Below, one piece after another: positions 8,308 to 16,810 of a DNA stretch of 64,000 nucleotides. The notes beneath the pieces were generated by a model. The model was not told the DNA's origin. It ran no database searches and worked only from the letters and a program-made list of their open reading frames with translations. Positions within the stretch are counted from its first letter, which is position 1. The number at the start of each line of letters is the position of its first letter. The stretch lies in NCBI RefSeq assembly GCF_019904295.1, contig NZ_CP065362.1, positions 372,001 to 436,000 of the forward strand. Reading direction: 5' to 3'. The stretch comes from Ruegeria sp. SCSIO 43209 (GTDB lineage: Bacteria; Pseudomonadota; Alphaproteobacteria; Rhodobacterales; Rhodobacteraceae). A program made the position numbers and the translations under genes.

Positions 8308-10152
8308 ATGAAATATACCCGTTCTGACTTTCCCAATGGCTTTCTGTTTGGTGCGGCTTCCCCTGCAGAACCGGCAACTGGCCTAGACATGCACCGCTTT
8401 ACAGTTCGTTGGCAACACATCATGCCAGACGGTCGCATTCCTGATGCACGCGCATTGGATCAGTGCGAGCAGCGGATTGATCAGCTTTTGGCACACAGCA
8501 TTCGGCCATGCATCGTGCTGGATCACAACGATATCCCCCCAGCGCTGGAGGATATCGGCGGGTGGCGCAATCGAGTAATGGTCGACTATTTTGCAGCGTT
8601 TTCTGAGGTAATCGTCGCTCGGATGGGTGATCGGATATTCAACATCTCTACCTTGAATCCGTCCGTCGGAATCGAACGCGACCCTCGCACCAATGCCCGC
8701 AGCCTGCACCATCAATTGCTTGCACAGGGCGCGGCGCGTCAGGAAATGCGGAGCTATGGGATGGCCAATCTGGGTGTAGAGGTCGATCCGCTCATCCTTG
8801 ATACGATAACCAACGGGCAATACTCGCAGTCTTTGCTGGATCGATTGGCCAGCCACTTTCCCGAAAATTGGCGGGATGATTTTTCCATCATCGCCGAGCC
8901 GATTGATTGGTGCAGCGTAGTCGTGAAAGAAGGCACTGACATAGACAGGCTCATGCGCACAACACATGAGCAATCGCTGCCTTCATTCGTGACCGTAGCT
9001 GCCGATGCGGGTCACGACTTGGTGCATACGCTGGAGCGCATGCATGACGCGCTTGAATCCGACACCTTGGTACACGGCATTTTCGTTCAGTCCGGGACCG
9101 ACGTCGAGGCGTTACAGACAATCCAAACAAGTGACGCCCAGCCGGCCCCATGGATTAGACCCAAGGGAGGGTTACACGCACATTGGAATCTGGTGGCTGA
9201 TATCGGCGGCACAAATACAAGATTGGGCGTCGTAACCGAGGGGGCGCTGACCGATCTTCGCAAACATCCCACCGGCTCCGTAAGCGACCTGCAAGACGCA
9301 TTACACAGTTTGTGCGACGAGGTCGGAACAAAACCGCGCGCGGTCGTTGCTGCCGGGGCGGGGCCGGTTCAGGACGGCACCATTCGCCTGACCAATGCCA
9401 ATCTTGATCTTTCCGAAGACGCTCTGGCCCGAGCGACCGGCGCGCACCATACCTATGTCATCAATGATTTCACTGCTGCCGCATGGTCAGTCGCCGAGAT
9501 TACCGAGAATGATGTTGAGGTATTGCAGGGCTCAGCCGCTCCACCATTGGGGACACGGCTAGTTGTTGGGCCGGGAACCGGGCTGGGCGTGGGCGCCCTG
9601 CTCTACTCTGAAGGACATTTTCACACCGTTTCCGGCGAAGGCGGCCATGTTGGATTGTCCCCGCGCCATCTTGACGAGGTCGAAGTTTTCAGCGCAGCGC
9701 GCCAGATCATACCCGAGTGCTTTTTTGACGATACGCTCACCATCGAGGCCGAGATGTTCCTGAGCGGAACCGGGCTGCCGGTCCTCTATCAGGCGATCGG
9801 GATGGCCGAGGGTCTGCCCGAGGGTGTGGTACGTTCGGCAAAAGACATTCTGCAGGATGCGCAGGACGGCTCGGATACCTGCGCTGTCAAAGCGGCGCGA
9901 ATGTTTACCGAGCATCTGGGCGCCATAATGGGCGATCTTGCTGTTGCTCTTATCCCCTCCGGAGGTGTGTTTCTGGTTGGCGGGGTGGCCGAAAAGAACC
10001 GCTGGCTGTTTGGTCAGGATTTTCTGCGTGCCTTCAACGCGGGTGGGCGGTTCGATGAATTGCGGCAATCGATGAACCTGTATGTGTCAGAACAGGATGA
10101 GTTTGGCATTGTTGGCGCTAACAATTTCTGTAAGAATGCCTTGGCACGGTAA
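8308..10152 (+). CDS. Fusion: degenerate GH1-like domain + glucokinase (Glk)
   Basis: A 614-aa protein with two parts. Residues about 8-285 follow the GH1 beta-glycosidase fold in order (FPNGFLFGAAS, RFTVRWQHIMPDGR, PPALEDIGGW, MGDRIFNISTLN, then IFVQSGTD near the end). However, the acid/base Glu of TLNEP is Pro118 and the ITENG nucleophile region reads FVTVAADAG, so neither catalytic glutamate is present. It is also only about 285 aa against roughly 440 for GH1. Residues about 295-614 form a full Glk-type glucokinase: DIGGTNTRLG (299-308), catalytic D387 in VINDF, GPGTGLG (421-427), GEGGH (443-447). The kinase should phosphorylate glucose freed from galactosides. The GH1-like part may bind sugar or regulate the kinase (inference). 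No stop or frameshift separates the parts. Confidence 0.85.
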   Translation: MKYTRSDFPNGFLFGAASPAEPATGLDMHRFTVRWQHIMPDGRIPDARALDQCEQRIDQLLAHSIRPCIVLDHNDIPPALEDIGGWRNRVMVDYFAAFSEVIVARMGDRIFNISTLNPSVGIERDPRTNARSLHHQLLAQGAARQEMRSYGMANLGVEVDPLILDTITNGQYSQSLLDRLASHFPENWRDDFSIIAEPIDWCSVVVKEGTDIDRLMRTTHEQSLPSFVTVAADAGHDLVHTLERMHDALESDTLVHGIFVQSGTDVEALQTIQTSDAQPAPWIRPKGGLHAHWNLVADIGGTNTRLGVVTEGALTDLRKHPTGSVSDLQDALHSLCDEVGTKPRAVVAAGAGPVQDGTIRLTNANLDLSEDALARATGAHHTYVINDFTAAAWSVAEITENDVEVLQGSAAPPLGTRLVVGPGTGLGVGALLYSEGHFHTVSGEGGHVGLSPRHLDEVEVFSAARQIIPECFFDDTLTIEAEMFLSGTGLPVLYQAIGMAEGLPEGVVRSAKDILQDAQDGSDTCAVKAARMFTEHLGAIMGDLAVALIPSGGVFLVGGVAEKNRWLFGQDFLRAFNAGGRFDELRQSMNLYVSEQDEFGIVGANNFCKNALAR

Positions 10153-10191
10153 TTTGGCCGCGCATTTTCAAGCAGGCCGAGGGATAGCAGA

Positions 10192-11118
10192 ATGATCCTG
10201 TGCTGTGGAGAAGCTCTGATCGATATGATTGCCGAACCAACGGTTTCTGGCAGCAAAGGGTTTGTGCCACATTCCGGCGGCGCGATCTTCAATACAGCAA
10301 TTGCATTGGGTCGTTTGGGCATTCAAACGGGGCTTCTGTCAGGGCTATCTACGGACATGTTCGGAGAACAGTTGATCGCCGCCTTGCAGATCAGCCATGT
10401 CGCGACCTCGCACGTTATCCGCTCGGACCGTCCTACGACACTTGCATTCGTGCAGTTGCGGGATGGGCACGCCACATACAGTTTTGTCGATGAGAATACG
10501 GCGGGCCGGATGCTGCGGCCCGAAGACATGCCGGATCAACTACCGGGCGTTTCCGCACTGTATTTCGGAGGGATCAGCCTGGCTTGCGAACCCTGTGCCG
10601 ATGCCTACGCGGCCACACTTGATCGTCATGGCGCGGATCGTGCCGTAATGCTGGACCCCAATATTCGACCCAGCTTTATCAAGGATCAGACGCGATACCG
10701 GACCCGCTTGAACCGTATGATCGCAAAGACCGACATCATTAAAGTTTCCGATGAAGACCTTGATTGGATTATACCGGGCCCCGAAAGCCATGCCGAGAAA
10801 ATTCCACTGCTGCTTCGAGCAGGACCAGCGATTGCAATCGTGACCAAAGGGGGGGATGGCGCGACAGGCTATCTTTCTGATGGAACGGACGTATCCGTAC
10901 CCGTCCAGAAAGTTAAGGTCGTGGATACTGTTGGTGCTGGCGATACGTTCAACGCAGGTGTGCTGGCTGCGCTAAGCCAAACCGGTCATCTCAACAAGCC
11001 CGCCTTGCGCACTTTGCCCACAAGCAGTCTTCGCGACGCGCTTGAATACGGTGCAAAGGTCGCTGCCGTCACCGTATCCCGAGCGGGGGCAAACCCGCCT
11101 TGGGCACAGGAGCTCTGA
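10192..11118 (+). CDS. PfkB-family carbohydrate kinase, probable fructokinase
   Basis: A 308-aa ribokinase/PfkB-family kinase. Seen: N-terminal CCGEALIDM, GGAIFNTAIALGRLG (PfkB signature 1 region), and the C-terminal signature DTVGAGDTFNAG with catalytic base D251. The GEALIDMI and PGG-like start resemble fructokinases rather than KDG kinases or ribokinases. It lies 39 bp downstream of the glucokinase fusion and is the last gene of the operon, ahead of a strong terminator. With an alpha-galactosidase and a glucokinase nearby, fructose from raffinose-type sugars is a plausible substrate (inference). KDG kinase activity is an alternative. Confidence 0.82.
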   Translation: MILCCGEALIDMIAEPTVSGSKGFVPHSGGAIFNTAIALGRLGIQTGLLSGLSTDMFGEQLIAALQISHVATSHVIRSDRPTTLAFVQLRDGHATYSFVDENTAGRMLRPEDMPDQLPGVSALYFGGISLACEPCADAYAATLDRHGADRAVMLDPNIRPSFIKDQTRYRTRLNRMIAKTDIIKVSDEDLDWIIPGPESHAEKIPLLLRAGPAIAIVTKGGDGATGYLSDGTDVSVPVQKVKVVDTVGAGDTFNAGVLAALSQTGHLNKPALRTLPTSSLRDALEYGAKVAAVTVSRAGANPPWAQEL

Positions 11119-11199
11119 AGGTATACAGACCGATGCCGTGTTCAAGCTAAGACAGCAGCAAGGTCCAACGCCGCGTTCTTAATCGCAGCTGAAACAAAA

Positions 11200-11223
11200 G
11201 GCCCCCGAGATTGCTCGGGGGCC
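11200..11223. terminator. Bidirectional intrinsic terminator
   Basis: A perfect 10-bp stem (GGCCCCCGAG at 11200-11209, CTCGGGGGCC at 11214-11223) with a 4-nt loop. It is flanked by AAACAAAA on the left and CTTTGTT on the right, so a T-rich tract follows in both directions. It sits between the converging fructokinase gene (+) and tauC-type gene (-) and should end both transcripts. Confidence 0.88.
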
Positions 11224-11253
11224 GCTTTGTTACCACAGTATCGGAAAGACCGA

Positions 11254-12519
11254 TCAGCTGCGGCCTTTCCATGGCACCAGCCAGTTCTCGGCCTTGCGCA
11301 TCAGGATATCGATTCCATATCCGATCACCCCGATAAGGACGATCCCCATGATGACAATGTCAGTCAGCTGGAATTTGGATGCGGCGATGATCATCATGCC
11401 GGCGCCCTTTTGTGCGGCAACCAGTTCAGCCGCAACAACAGTTCCCCAACAGACACCCATAGCCACACGTGCACCGGTGAAAATCTCGGGCAGCGAGTTG
11501 GGCACGATCACATGGCGCATGATCTGCCATTTCGACGCCCCCAGAGAATACGCTGCGTGGATTTTCGAGATGTTCACACCGGACACACCAGCCCGCGCGG
11601 CGATGGTCATGATCCAAAGGGCCGCAAGGAACAGCAGAACGATCTTGCCGGTCTCCCAGATGCCGAACCAGATGATCACCAGTGGGATCAGCGCAAGTGG
11701 CGGCACCGGTCGCATGAACTCGACAATCGGATCGAACCAGCCGCGGAACCAACCGGATAGGCCCATTGCATAACCCAGCGGAATCCCCACAAGCGCACCT
11801 GCGATAAACCCAGCAATCACGCGCAACAGCGACCAGCCCAGATGCTCCCAAAGCGAGAAGTTCTGGTAGCCTTCATTCGCAATCTCAAAGAACCGGGCCA
11901 CAACGGTTTCAGGGGCTGGAAGCCAGATGGGGTTCATCTGCAAGCCCTGTTTGGGGGTGAAACTGATCGCCCCTTTCCCGGTCAGCGTTACGGTACCATC
12001 GCCTGTATCAACCTTTTGGCCTTCACCTATAGGTGTGCCGTTGATCGCGACGATCTTTGCACCCTCATTACGTTTGGCATCATCGTTCTTGTCGAACAGG
12101 ATCGTCGATGAGCGGCCCGCAGCAGCGGCAACCGCATCGTCTTTGGCAAATCCGCTGCCGGGCTCGACCTCGAATTTCTCTGCTTCCTCACCGAAGGCTG
12201 GAACGCGAACAAAAATCGTGGCTTCATCCGTGCTGCCATCCGCGTTTTCGAGCGTATAGGTGAATTGCGTATCACCCACAAATGGGCCCGGCACATGGAT
12301 CGGAAACAACTTCGAGCCGGTGAAAGCCGCCCAGATCACAAAGATCACGAGAACCGAGATTATCGACGCAGCCCTATCCGCTCGTACGGCACTTTCGTCG
12401 CCGAAAGTCACAGTTTTCAAGCTTGTGAAATCCTGACGCGATTGCAAACCGCGGCGTAACGCGTAGACGATGAAAAACGCGCCACCGAACAGGCCGATAT
12501 AGAAGAGAAGTACAATCAT
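11254..12519 (-). CDS. tauC: Taurine-type ABC transporter permease (TauC family) with inserted extracytoplasmic domain
   Basis: A 421-aa inner-membrane permease. The C-terminal 220 residues are a normal TauC/SsuC permease: GWSLLRVIAGFIAGALVG, the PPLALIPLVIIWFGIWETGK stretch, and the EAA loop AAYSLGASKWQIMRHVIVP. The N-terminal part has two hydrophobic segments (about 1-20 and 48-68), then roughly 110 extra residues (about 78-190). This soluble stretch is rich in Asp/Thr and beta-strand-like (FTYTLENADGSTD, GDGTVTLTGKGAISFTP) and is absent from the usual 250-280-aa family members. It probably faces the periplasm. The gene overlaps tauB by 4 bp. Substrate could be taurine or another sulfonate, and the neighbouring cuyA-like and hpsN-like genes argue for C3 sulfonates. 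Confidence 0.85.
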   Translation of the reverse strand: MIVLLFYIGLFGGAFFIVYALRRGLQSRQDFTSLKTVTFGDESAVRADRAASIISVLVIFVIWAAFTGSKLFPIHVPGPFVGDTQFTYTLENADGSTDEATIFVRVPAFGEEAEKFEVEPGSGFAKDDAVAAAAGRSSTILFDKNDDAKRNEGAKIVAINGTPIGEGQKVDTGDGTVTLTGKGAISFTPKQGLQMNPIWLPAPETVVARFFEIANEGYQNFSLWEHLGWSLLRVIAGFIAGALVGIPLGYAMGLSGWFRGWFDPIVEFMRPVPPLALIPLVIIWFGIWETGKIVLLFLAALWIMTIAARAGVSGVNISKIHAAYSLGASKWQIMRHVIVPNSLPEIFTGARVAMGVCWGTVVAAELVAAQKGAGMMIIAASKFQLTDIVIMGIVLIGVIGYGIDILMRKAENWLVPWKGRS

Positions 12520-13322
12520 GATGCCTGCTCCGTCCGACCCATAATTTCTTCTTCCATCTCCCAGATCATCGAGAGGATCTCATCGCGCTTTTCCGCAAAA
12601 CCTTCGGATTTCTTCACATCACGCAGATCGGCATTCACACCGCGTTCAGCAAAAGGCAGATTGTATTCGCGGTGAATGCGCCCCGGTCTGGGGGCCATGA
12701 CAATCAAACGCTCACCCAGCAACAAGGCCTCTTCGACCGAGTGGGTGATCAGGATGATCGTCTTGCCCGTTTCTTTCCAAAGCTTCAGGACAAGGCCCTG
12801 CATTTTCTCACGGGTCAGCGCATCCAAAGCACCCAGCGGTTCGTCCATCAGGATGACGTCCGGCTCGTTTGCCAGGCACCGCGCCAACGCAACACGCTGC
12901 TGCATCCCGCCCGATAGTTCATAAACCGCCTTGTCCTTGAAATCCTGCAGCCCCACGACCTCAAGCAGATGGTCGGAAATCTGGTCACGCTCGGCTTTGG
13001 GCATGCCTTTCATACGCGGGCCAAACTCGACATTTTCCCGCACGTTCATCCATTCGAACAACGCGCCCTTCTGAAACACCATCCCGCGTTCAGCATCAGG
13101 GCCTTTGACCAGATGGCCGTTCAGTTCAATCTTGCCAGATGTCGGCGCCAGAAATCCTGCAACGATGTTCAGCAACGTCGTTTTACCACAGCCCGACGGG
13201 CCAAGGACAGACATCAGCTCACCCTCTTTAAGGCTGAGTGAAACATCTTGTAGGGCCTGTACTGAGGAGCCGTTGGGTAAGTCAAAGCGCATGGACAATT
13301 CTACGATGTCCAGTTCAGGCAT
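12516..13322 (-). CDS. tauB: Taurine-type ABC transporter ATP-binding protein
   Basis: A 268-aa ABC ATPase of the TauB/SsuB group. Seen: Walker A GPSGCGKTT (41-49), Q-loop around GMVFQKGALFEW, signature LSGGMQQRVALARCLA, Walker B VILMDEPLGALD and the switch histidine in ILITHSVEEAL. It sits on the cytoplasmic side with the TauC-type permease, whose start it overlaps by 4 bp. A 74-bp gap containing a strong hairpin separates it from tauA upstream. It provides energy for sulfonate import. Confidence 0.9.
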   Translation of the reverse strand: MPELDIVELSMRFDLPNGSSVQALQDVSLSLKEGELMSVLGPSGCGKTTLLNIVAGFLAPTSGKIELNGHLVKGPDAERGMVFQKGALFEWMNVRENVEFGPRMKGMPKAERDQISDHLLEVVGLQDFKDKAVYELSGGMQQRVALARCLANEPDVILMDEPLGALDALTREKMQGLVLKLWKETGKTIILITHSVEEALLLGERLIVMAPRPGRIHREYNLPFAERGVNADLRDVKKSEGFAEKRDEILSMIWEMEEEIMGRTEQAS

Positions 13323-13350
13323 CCTGCCTCCTTCCTGCTTTCATAGCTGT

Positions 13351-13377
13351 CGACCGGCCCGAAACCGGGGCCGGTCG
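13351..13377 (-). promoter_or_regulatory. Intercistronic hairpin between tauA and tauB
   Basis: A perfect 10-bp inverted repeat (CGACCGGCCC at 13351-13360, GGGCCGGTCG at 13368-13377) with a 7-nt loop lies just after the binding-protein gene. No T-run follows, so it is not a full terminator. Such hairpins commonly stabilise the binding-protein mRNA or attenuate read-through, giving more TauA than TauBC (inference from similar operons). Confidence 0.6.
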
Positions 13378-13396
13378 CATGAAATGTCCTGCGTGA

Positions 13397-14392
13397 TTAG
13401 TTATTCGCAGCTGTCAGCGGGCCTGCATTAACGGCACCATCATACGAATCCAGAGCGGATTCGATGCTGCCTGCCGACACGAACACGTTTGCAACACCCT
13501 GCATGAAGTCTTGCGCGCCACCTCCCAGCCACTTCTCGGACAGCTGGTCTTCAACTGACGGGAAGGTGAAAGTCGCGATTGTGGCTTCAGCGTCTGCAGG
13601 ATCCATACCAGCATCCTTGGCAATCACCGGCAGCATTTCATCTTTGCTGTCGCCTGCGTTCCACTTGGCGTTGGCATCTGCGGTAACCTTAAGGAACTTC
13701 GACAGAAGCTCGGGCTCTTCTTCGATGAAGCTTGCCGGAGCGCTAGTGACGTCGAACACCAGGATACCGATCTCTTCTTTTTCAGCACCGGTCAGCAGGA
13801 TGTTGCCATGCTCGGTCATGCGACGAAGCGCGCCACCCCAGCCGCAAACCATATCGAGGTTGCCCTGCGCAAATGCCGCGGCGCCATCGGCCGGAGCCAT
13901 GTCAACAATTTCCATTGAACCGATGTCGACACCAAAGTGAGACATTTGCGACAGGAAACCGTAATGCGCAGCTGTGCCGATCGGAACACCGACCTTCTTG
14001 CCGTTCAATTCACCCGCATTGCCCTTGTCGATTTCAAGCGCTTCGGCAACAACGCAGTTGTCGTTGTCTGAATAGCTGACCGCCACATCGACGATCTGGA
14101 TGTCCTGACCGGCCGAAGTGGTTACCACAAACGGTGGTACCCCTTGGCTGACCGCGATCTGTACATCACCCGAGGCCATCGCAGCTGACATGGCGGTACC
14201 GGTGTCGAAAGACACCCAGTTGATCTTGACGCCCAGTTCTTCTTCGTAGGTTCCGTTTGCTTTCGCATACTGGAACGGCATCGGCCATTCGAGGAAATAT
14301 GCAACCGTCAGTTCATCAAGCGCGGCGGCTTGTGAAGCGGTAACGGCCGCAATCCCGGCATATGCTGTTGTGAGCAGATATTTCTTGATCAT
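13397..14392 (-). CDS. tauA: Taurine-type ABC transporter periplasmic substrate-binding protein
   Basis: A 331-aa periplasmic binding protein of the TauA/SsuA/NrtA family. The N-terminus is a Sec signal peptide (MIKKYLLTTAYAGIAAVTAS, cleavage near QAAA). The mature part begins with LTVAYFLEWPMPFQYAK, followed by the family motifs of a two-lobed sulfonate/nitrate-binding protein (INWVSFDTGTAMSAAMASGD, VPIGTAAHYGF). It is first in the tauABC-type operon and is divergently placed from a LysR regulator 176 bp away. The ATG has a GGGAGAA ribosome site. Taurine is the family default. Cysteate, DHPS or another sulfonate is equally possible given the adjacent catabolic genes. Confidence 0.87.
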   Translation of the reverse strand: MIKKYLLTTAYAGIAAVTASQAAALDELTVAYFLEWPMPFQYAKANGTYEEELGVKINWVSFDTGTAMSAAMASGDVQIAVSQGVPPFVVTTSAGQDIQIVDVAVSYSDNDNCVVAEALEIDKGNAGELNGKKVGVPIGTAAHYGFLSQMSHFGVDIGSMEIVDMAPADGAAAFAQGNLDMVCGWGGALRRMTEHGNILLTGAEKEEIGILVFDVTSAPASFIEEEPELLSKFLKVTADANAKWNAGDSKDEMLPVIAKDAGMDPADAEATIATFTFPSVEDQLSEKWLGGGAQDFMQGVANVFVSAGSIESALDSYDGAVNAGPLTAANN

Positions 14393-14512
14393 TTTGACTA
14401 TTTTCTCCCTGCTGGTTCCACTTGTCGGCTCTTGAAACGTCCGAACTCTGGAACAGTAGAAAAACCATAGTCCTTACGCGTTGAATTAGTAAATCAAAAT
14501 ACTGGTTGCGTA

Positions 14513-14537
14513 AAAAGCGAAACTTTGTTTCGCTTTT
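14513..14537. promoter_or_regulatory. Perfect 11-bp inverted repeat upstream of the LysR gene
   Basis: AAAAGCGAAAC (14513-14523) and GTTTCGCTTTT (14527-14537) form a perfect inverted repeat with a 3-nt spacer, 31 bp before the LysR start and 120 bp from tauA. It could be an operator for the regulator or a weak attenuator hairpin followed by TTTT. Either reading is inference. Confidence 0.5.
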
Positions 14538-14568
14538 GACTGATAGTTCGCTGGTTTGGGAGCACCCG

Positions 14569-15543
14569 ATGACAAAGAAAGCACTCAGTCTCAGGTGGCT
14601 GGAGGTCTTCCAACTTATTTCCAAGTTGGGTTCAATCCAAAAGGTGTCAGCTGAAACCGGTTTGTCAATCAGTACGGTCTCCAATCACTTGCGCAGTCTT
14701 GAAAAGGCGCTGGATGTGGATTTGGTGGACCACAGCCGCAGACCAATGGGTCTGACACCCGCAGGCACGGTGTTCTCACGACATGTGCATGACGGCCTGA
14801 TCGCCTTGAAACGGGGCGAGGCCGAGCTTCGCTCGGGCAGTTGGCAACATGCAACAGATTTGCGTCTGGGCCTGATTGACGATTTTGACAGCCGGGTCGC
14901 GCCAGAACTGTTCCGTCATCTCTCTGCAAGCCTGCCGCGGTGCAATTTTCGCCACTTTACCCGCCCCAGCCATGAGATTCTTGACAAACTGCAGTCTCAA
15001 AAGCTGGATGCAGGCGTTGCGACCCGACCTCCTGAGCACTTTGAGGGGTTAATCGAATTCCCGCTACTTCGAGATCCGTTTATCGTCATTCTTCCGCCCG
15101 CATATGACGGACCGGTCGAGGAACTGACCAAATCAGACAGTCCGCTTCCGCTTTTACGATATTCGCGTGATCACACCATAGGCAGACTCATCGAAATTCA
15201 GCTAACCCGTAGCAAGATCAACCTGCCCAACCGGTTCGAACTTGAATGTAATCAGTCAATTATCGGACTTGTCGCCGGGGGCAGTGGTTGGACGATCACG
15301 ACTGCTGCCAGCTACTATCGCGCACGACGATTCCACAAAGATACACGCGCATTACCTTTCCCGGGCAAAAGCTTTGCGCGTACCGTATCGTTGTTCACGA
15401 CCAATATCTATCCGTCGACAACCACACGACTGATCCACAACACACTGCAAAACCTGATCCGTCGTCATGTGACCGAGCCTATGAATTCGCGGTTTCCGTG
15501 GTTGAATGACGACTTTCGAACCATTCCCGCACCCCCCGAATGA
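14569..15543 (+). CDS. LysR-family transcriptional regulator (sulfonate locus)
   Basis: A 324-aa LysR-type regulator. ATG 14569 is chosen: it follows GGGAG and starts the HTH correctly (MTKKALSLRWLEVFQLISKL). The winged helix-turn-helix spans about residues 8-65 (GSIQKVSAETGLSISTVSNHL) and the effector domain follows. It lies between the divergent tauABC-type operon and the cuyA-like operon, so it probably controls both in response to a sulfonate. It is a clear paralogue of the LysR protein at 24531-25505: both share SLxWLExFQ, TGLxISTVSxHLRxLE, FPGKSFART and a GWTITT block. This subgroup differs from Cbl/CysB by its divergent effector domain. Confidence 0.85.
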   Translation: MTKKALSLRWLEVFQLISKLGSIQKVSAETGLSISTVSNHLRSLEKALDVDLVDHSRRPMGLTPAGTVFSRHVHDGLIALKRGEAELRSGSWQHATDLRLGLIDDFDSRVAPELFRHLSASLPRCNFRHFTRPSHEILDKLQSQKLDAGVATRPPEHFEGLIEFPLLRDPFIVILPPAYDGPVEELTKSDSPLPLLRYSRDHTIGRLIEIQLTRSKINLPNRFELECNQSIIGLVAGGSGWTITTAASYYRARRFHKDTRALPFPGKSFARTVSLFTTNIYPSTTTRLIHNTLQNLIRRHVTEPMNSRFPWLNDDFRTIPAPPE

Positions 15544-15761
15544 GCAACCAGGTAATCTGAGCGCAATATCGAAGTTATTTTCCGGCTTTTTCGAAACCGG
15601 GTACAGTGCGCTTGACCGACGCGCCCCATCCGCTGTGATTAGGCCTGACCTTGCAGCTTGACTACAGGCGGCATTCTAAACCCAGAAACCTACCCAGCGG
15701 CCCATGTTGGCAAGACCTACCGGTCTTGAACCATGTGCCGGGCCCAGATCAGGACAGCTTG

Positions 15762-16775
15762 ATGCATCTTTCCCGTTTTCCCCGTGTTTTTCTTGCCCAT
15801 CTGCCAACACCGCTTGAACGGATGGATCGTATGTCCGAGGCTCTGGGAATCGATCTTTGGATCAAGCGAGACGACTGCACCGGCATGTCGACGGGTGGCA
15901 ACAAGACCCGCAAACTAGAGTTTCTGTTCGGCGAAGCGCTCGAACAAGGCGCAGACATGGTGATGACACAAGGGGCAACGCAATCGAACCATGCGCGTCA
16001 AACCGCTGCATTCGCTGCCCGGCTGGGTTTGAAATGTCATATCCTACTGGAAGACCGCACCAGCTATAACAACGCCAACTACAACAACAATGGCAATGTC
16101 CTGCTGGATCATCTGCATGGCGCAACCACCGAGAAGTTTCCCGGCGGCCACGACATGCCCGCCGAGATGGAGCGTTCGGCCGCGAAGAAGCGTGAAGAAG
16201 GTCACAACGTCTATGTCATTCCGGGCGGAGGTTCGAACCCGACCGGAGCGCTTGGCTATGTAAACTGCGCGCTAGAGCTTGTGAGCCAAGCCAATAACGC
16301 CGGTCTCAAAATCGATCGCGTGGTGCATGCGACGGGCTCCTCGGGCACGCAAGCCGGGCTGGTCACCGGGCTTTGCGCCATGAATACGGGCATTCCGGTT
16401 CTTGGCATTGGCACCCGCGCGCCGCAGCCCAAACAAGAGCAGATGGTCTATGATCTAGCCTGCAACACGGCTGAGAAATTGGGTTGCCCAGACGTGGTGC
16501 GGCGCGAGGATGTGATGGCCAATACCGACTATGTAGGCGACGGCTACGGCTTGCCGACCGAAAGCGGCATTGAGGCGATCCGCATGTTTGCCGAACTGGA
16601 AGGCATTCTGCTCGACCCGGTCTATTCCGCCAAAGGGGCCGCCGGTCTGATCGATCTGGCGCGCAAGGGCTCGTTCAAGGATGAGCGCGTGGTGTTCTTG
16701 CATACCGGAGGCTCGGTTGGCCTGTTCGGTTATGATTTCGCTTTCGATCACACCGACCGCTGGGTCAATCTGTAA
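15762..16775 (+). CDS. cuyA: PLP-dependent L-cysteate sulfo-lyase (CuyA-like)
   Basis: A 337-aa PLP enzyme of the ACC deaminase/D-cysteine desulfhydrase family. ATG 15762 is chosen over the upstream in-frame start because AGGA precedes it and the protein then begins [20 protein letters not shown], as I recall for CuyA of Ruegeria pomeroyi (about 339 aa). PLP lysine K48 is in [10 protein letters not shown], with [11 protein letters not shown] at 70-80 and the PLP phosphate loop [10 protein letters not shown]. CuyA converts L-cysteate to pyruvate, ammonia and sulfite. The sulfonate transporter and HpsN-like dehydrogenase nearby support that role. D-cysteine desulfhydrase is the main alternative. 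Confidence 0.8.
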   Translation: MHLSRFPRVFLAHLPTPLERMDRMSEALGIDLWIKRDDCTGMSTGGNKTRKLEFLFGEALEQGADMVMTQGATQSNHARQTAAFAARLGLKCHILLEDRTSYNNANYNNNGNVLLDHLHGATTEKFPGGHDMPAEMERSAAKKREEGHNVYVIPGGGSNPTGALGYVNCALELVSQANNAGLKIDRVVHATGSSGTQAGLVTGLCAMNTGIPVLGIGTRAPQPKQEQMVYDLACNTAEKLGCPDVVRREDVMANTDYVGDGYGLPTESGIEAIRMFAELEGILLDPVYSAKGAAGLIDLARKGSFKDERVVFLHTGGSVGLFGYDFAFDHTDRWVNL

Positions 16776-16810
16776 ATCACGGTGATAAGTTCCAGCAAGC
16801 AGGTCTTTGC

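Noticed and set aside
11227..11773. Long plus-strand frames opposite the tauC-type gene
   Set aside because: They are antisense to a well-conserved permease, have implausible composition, no ribosome site and no recognisable motif.
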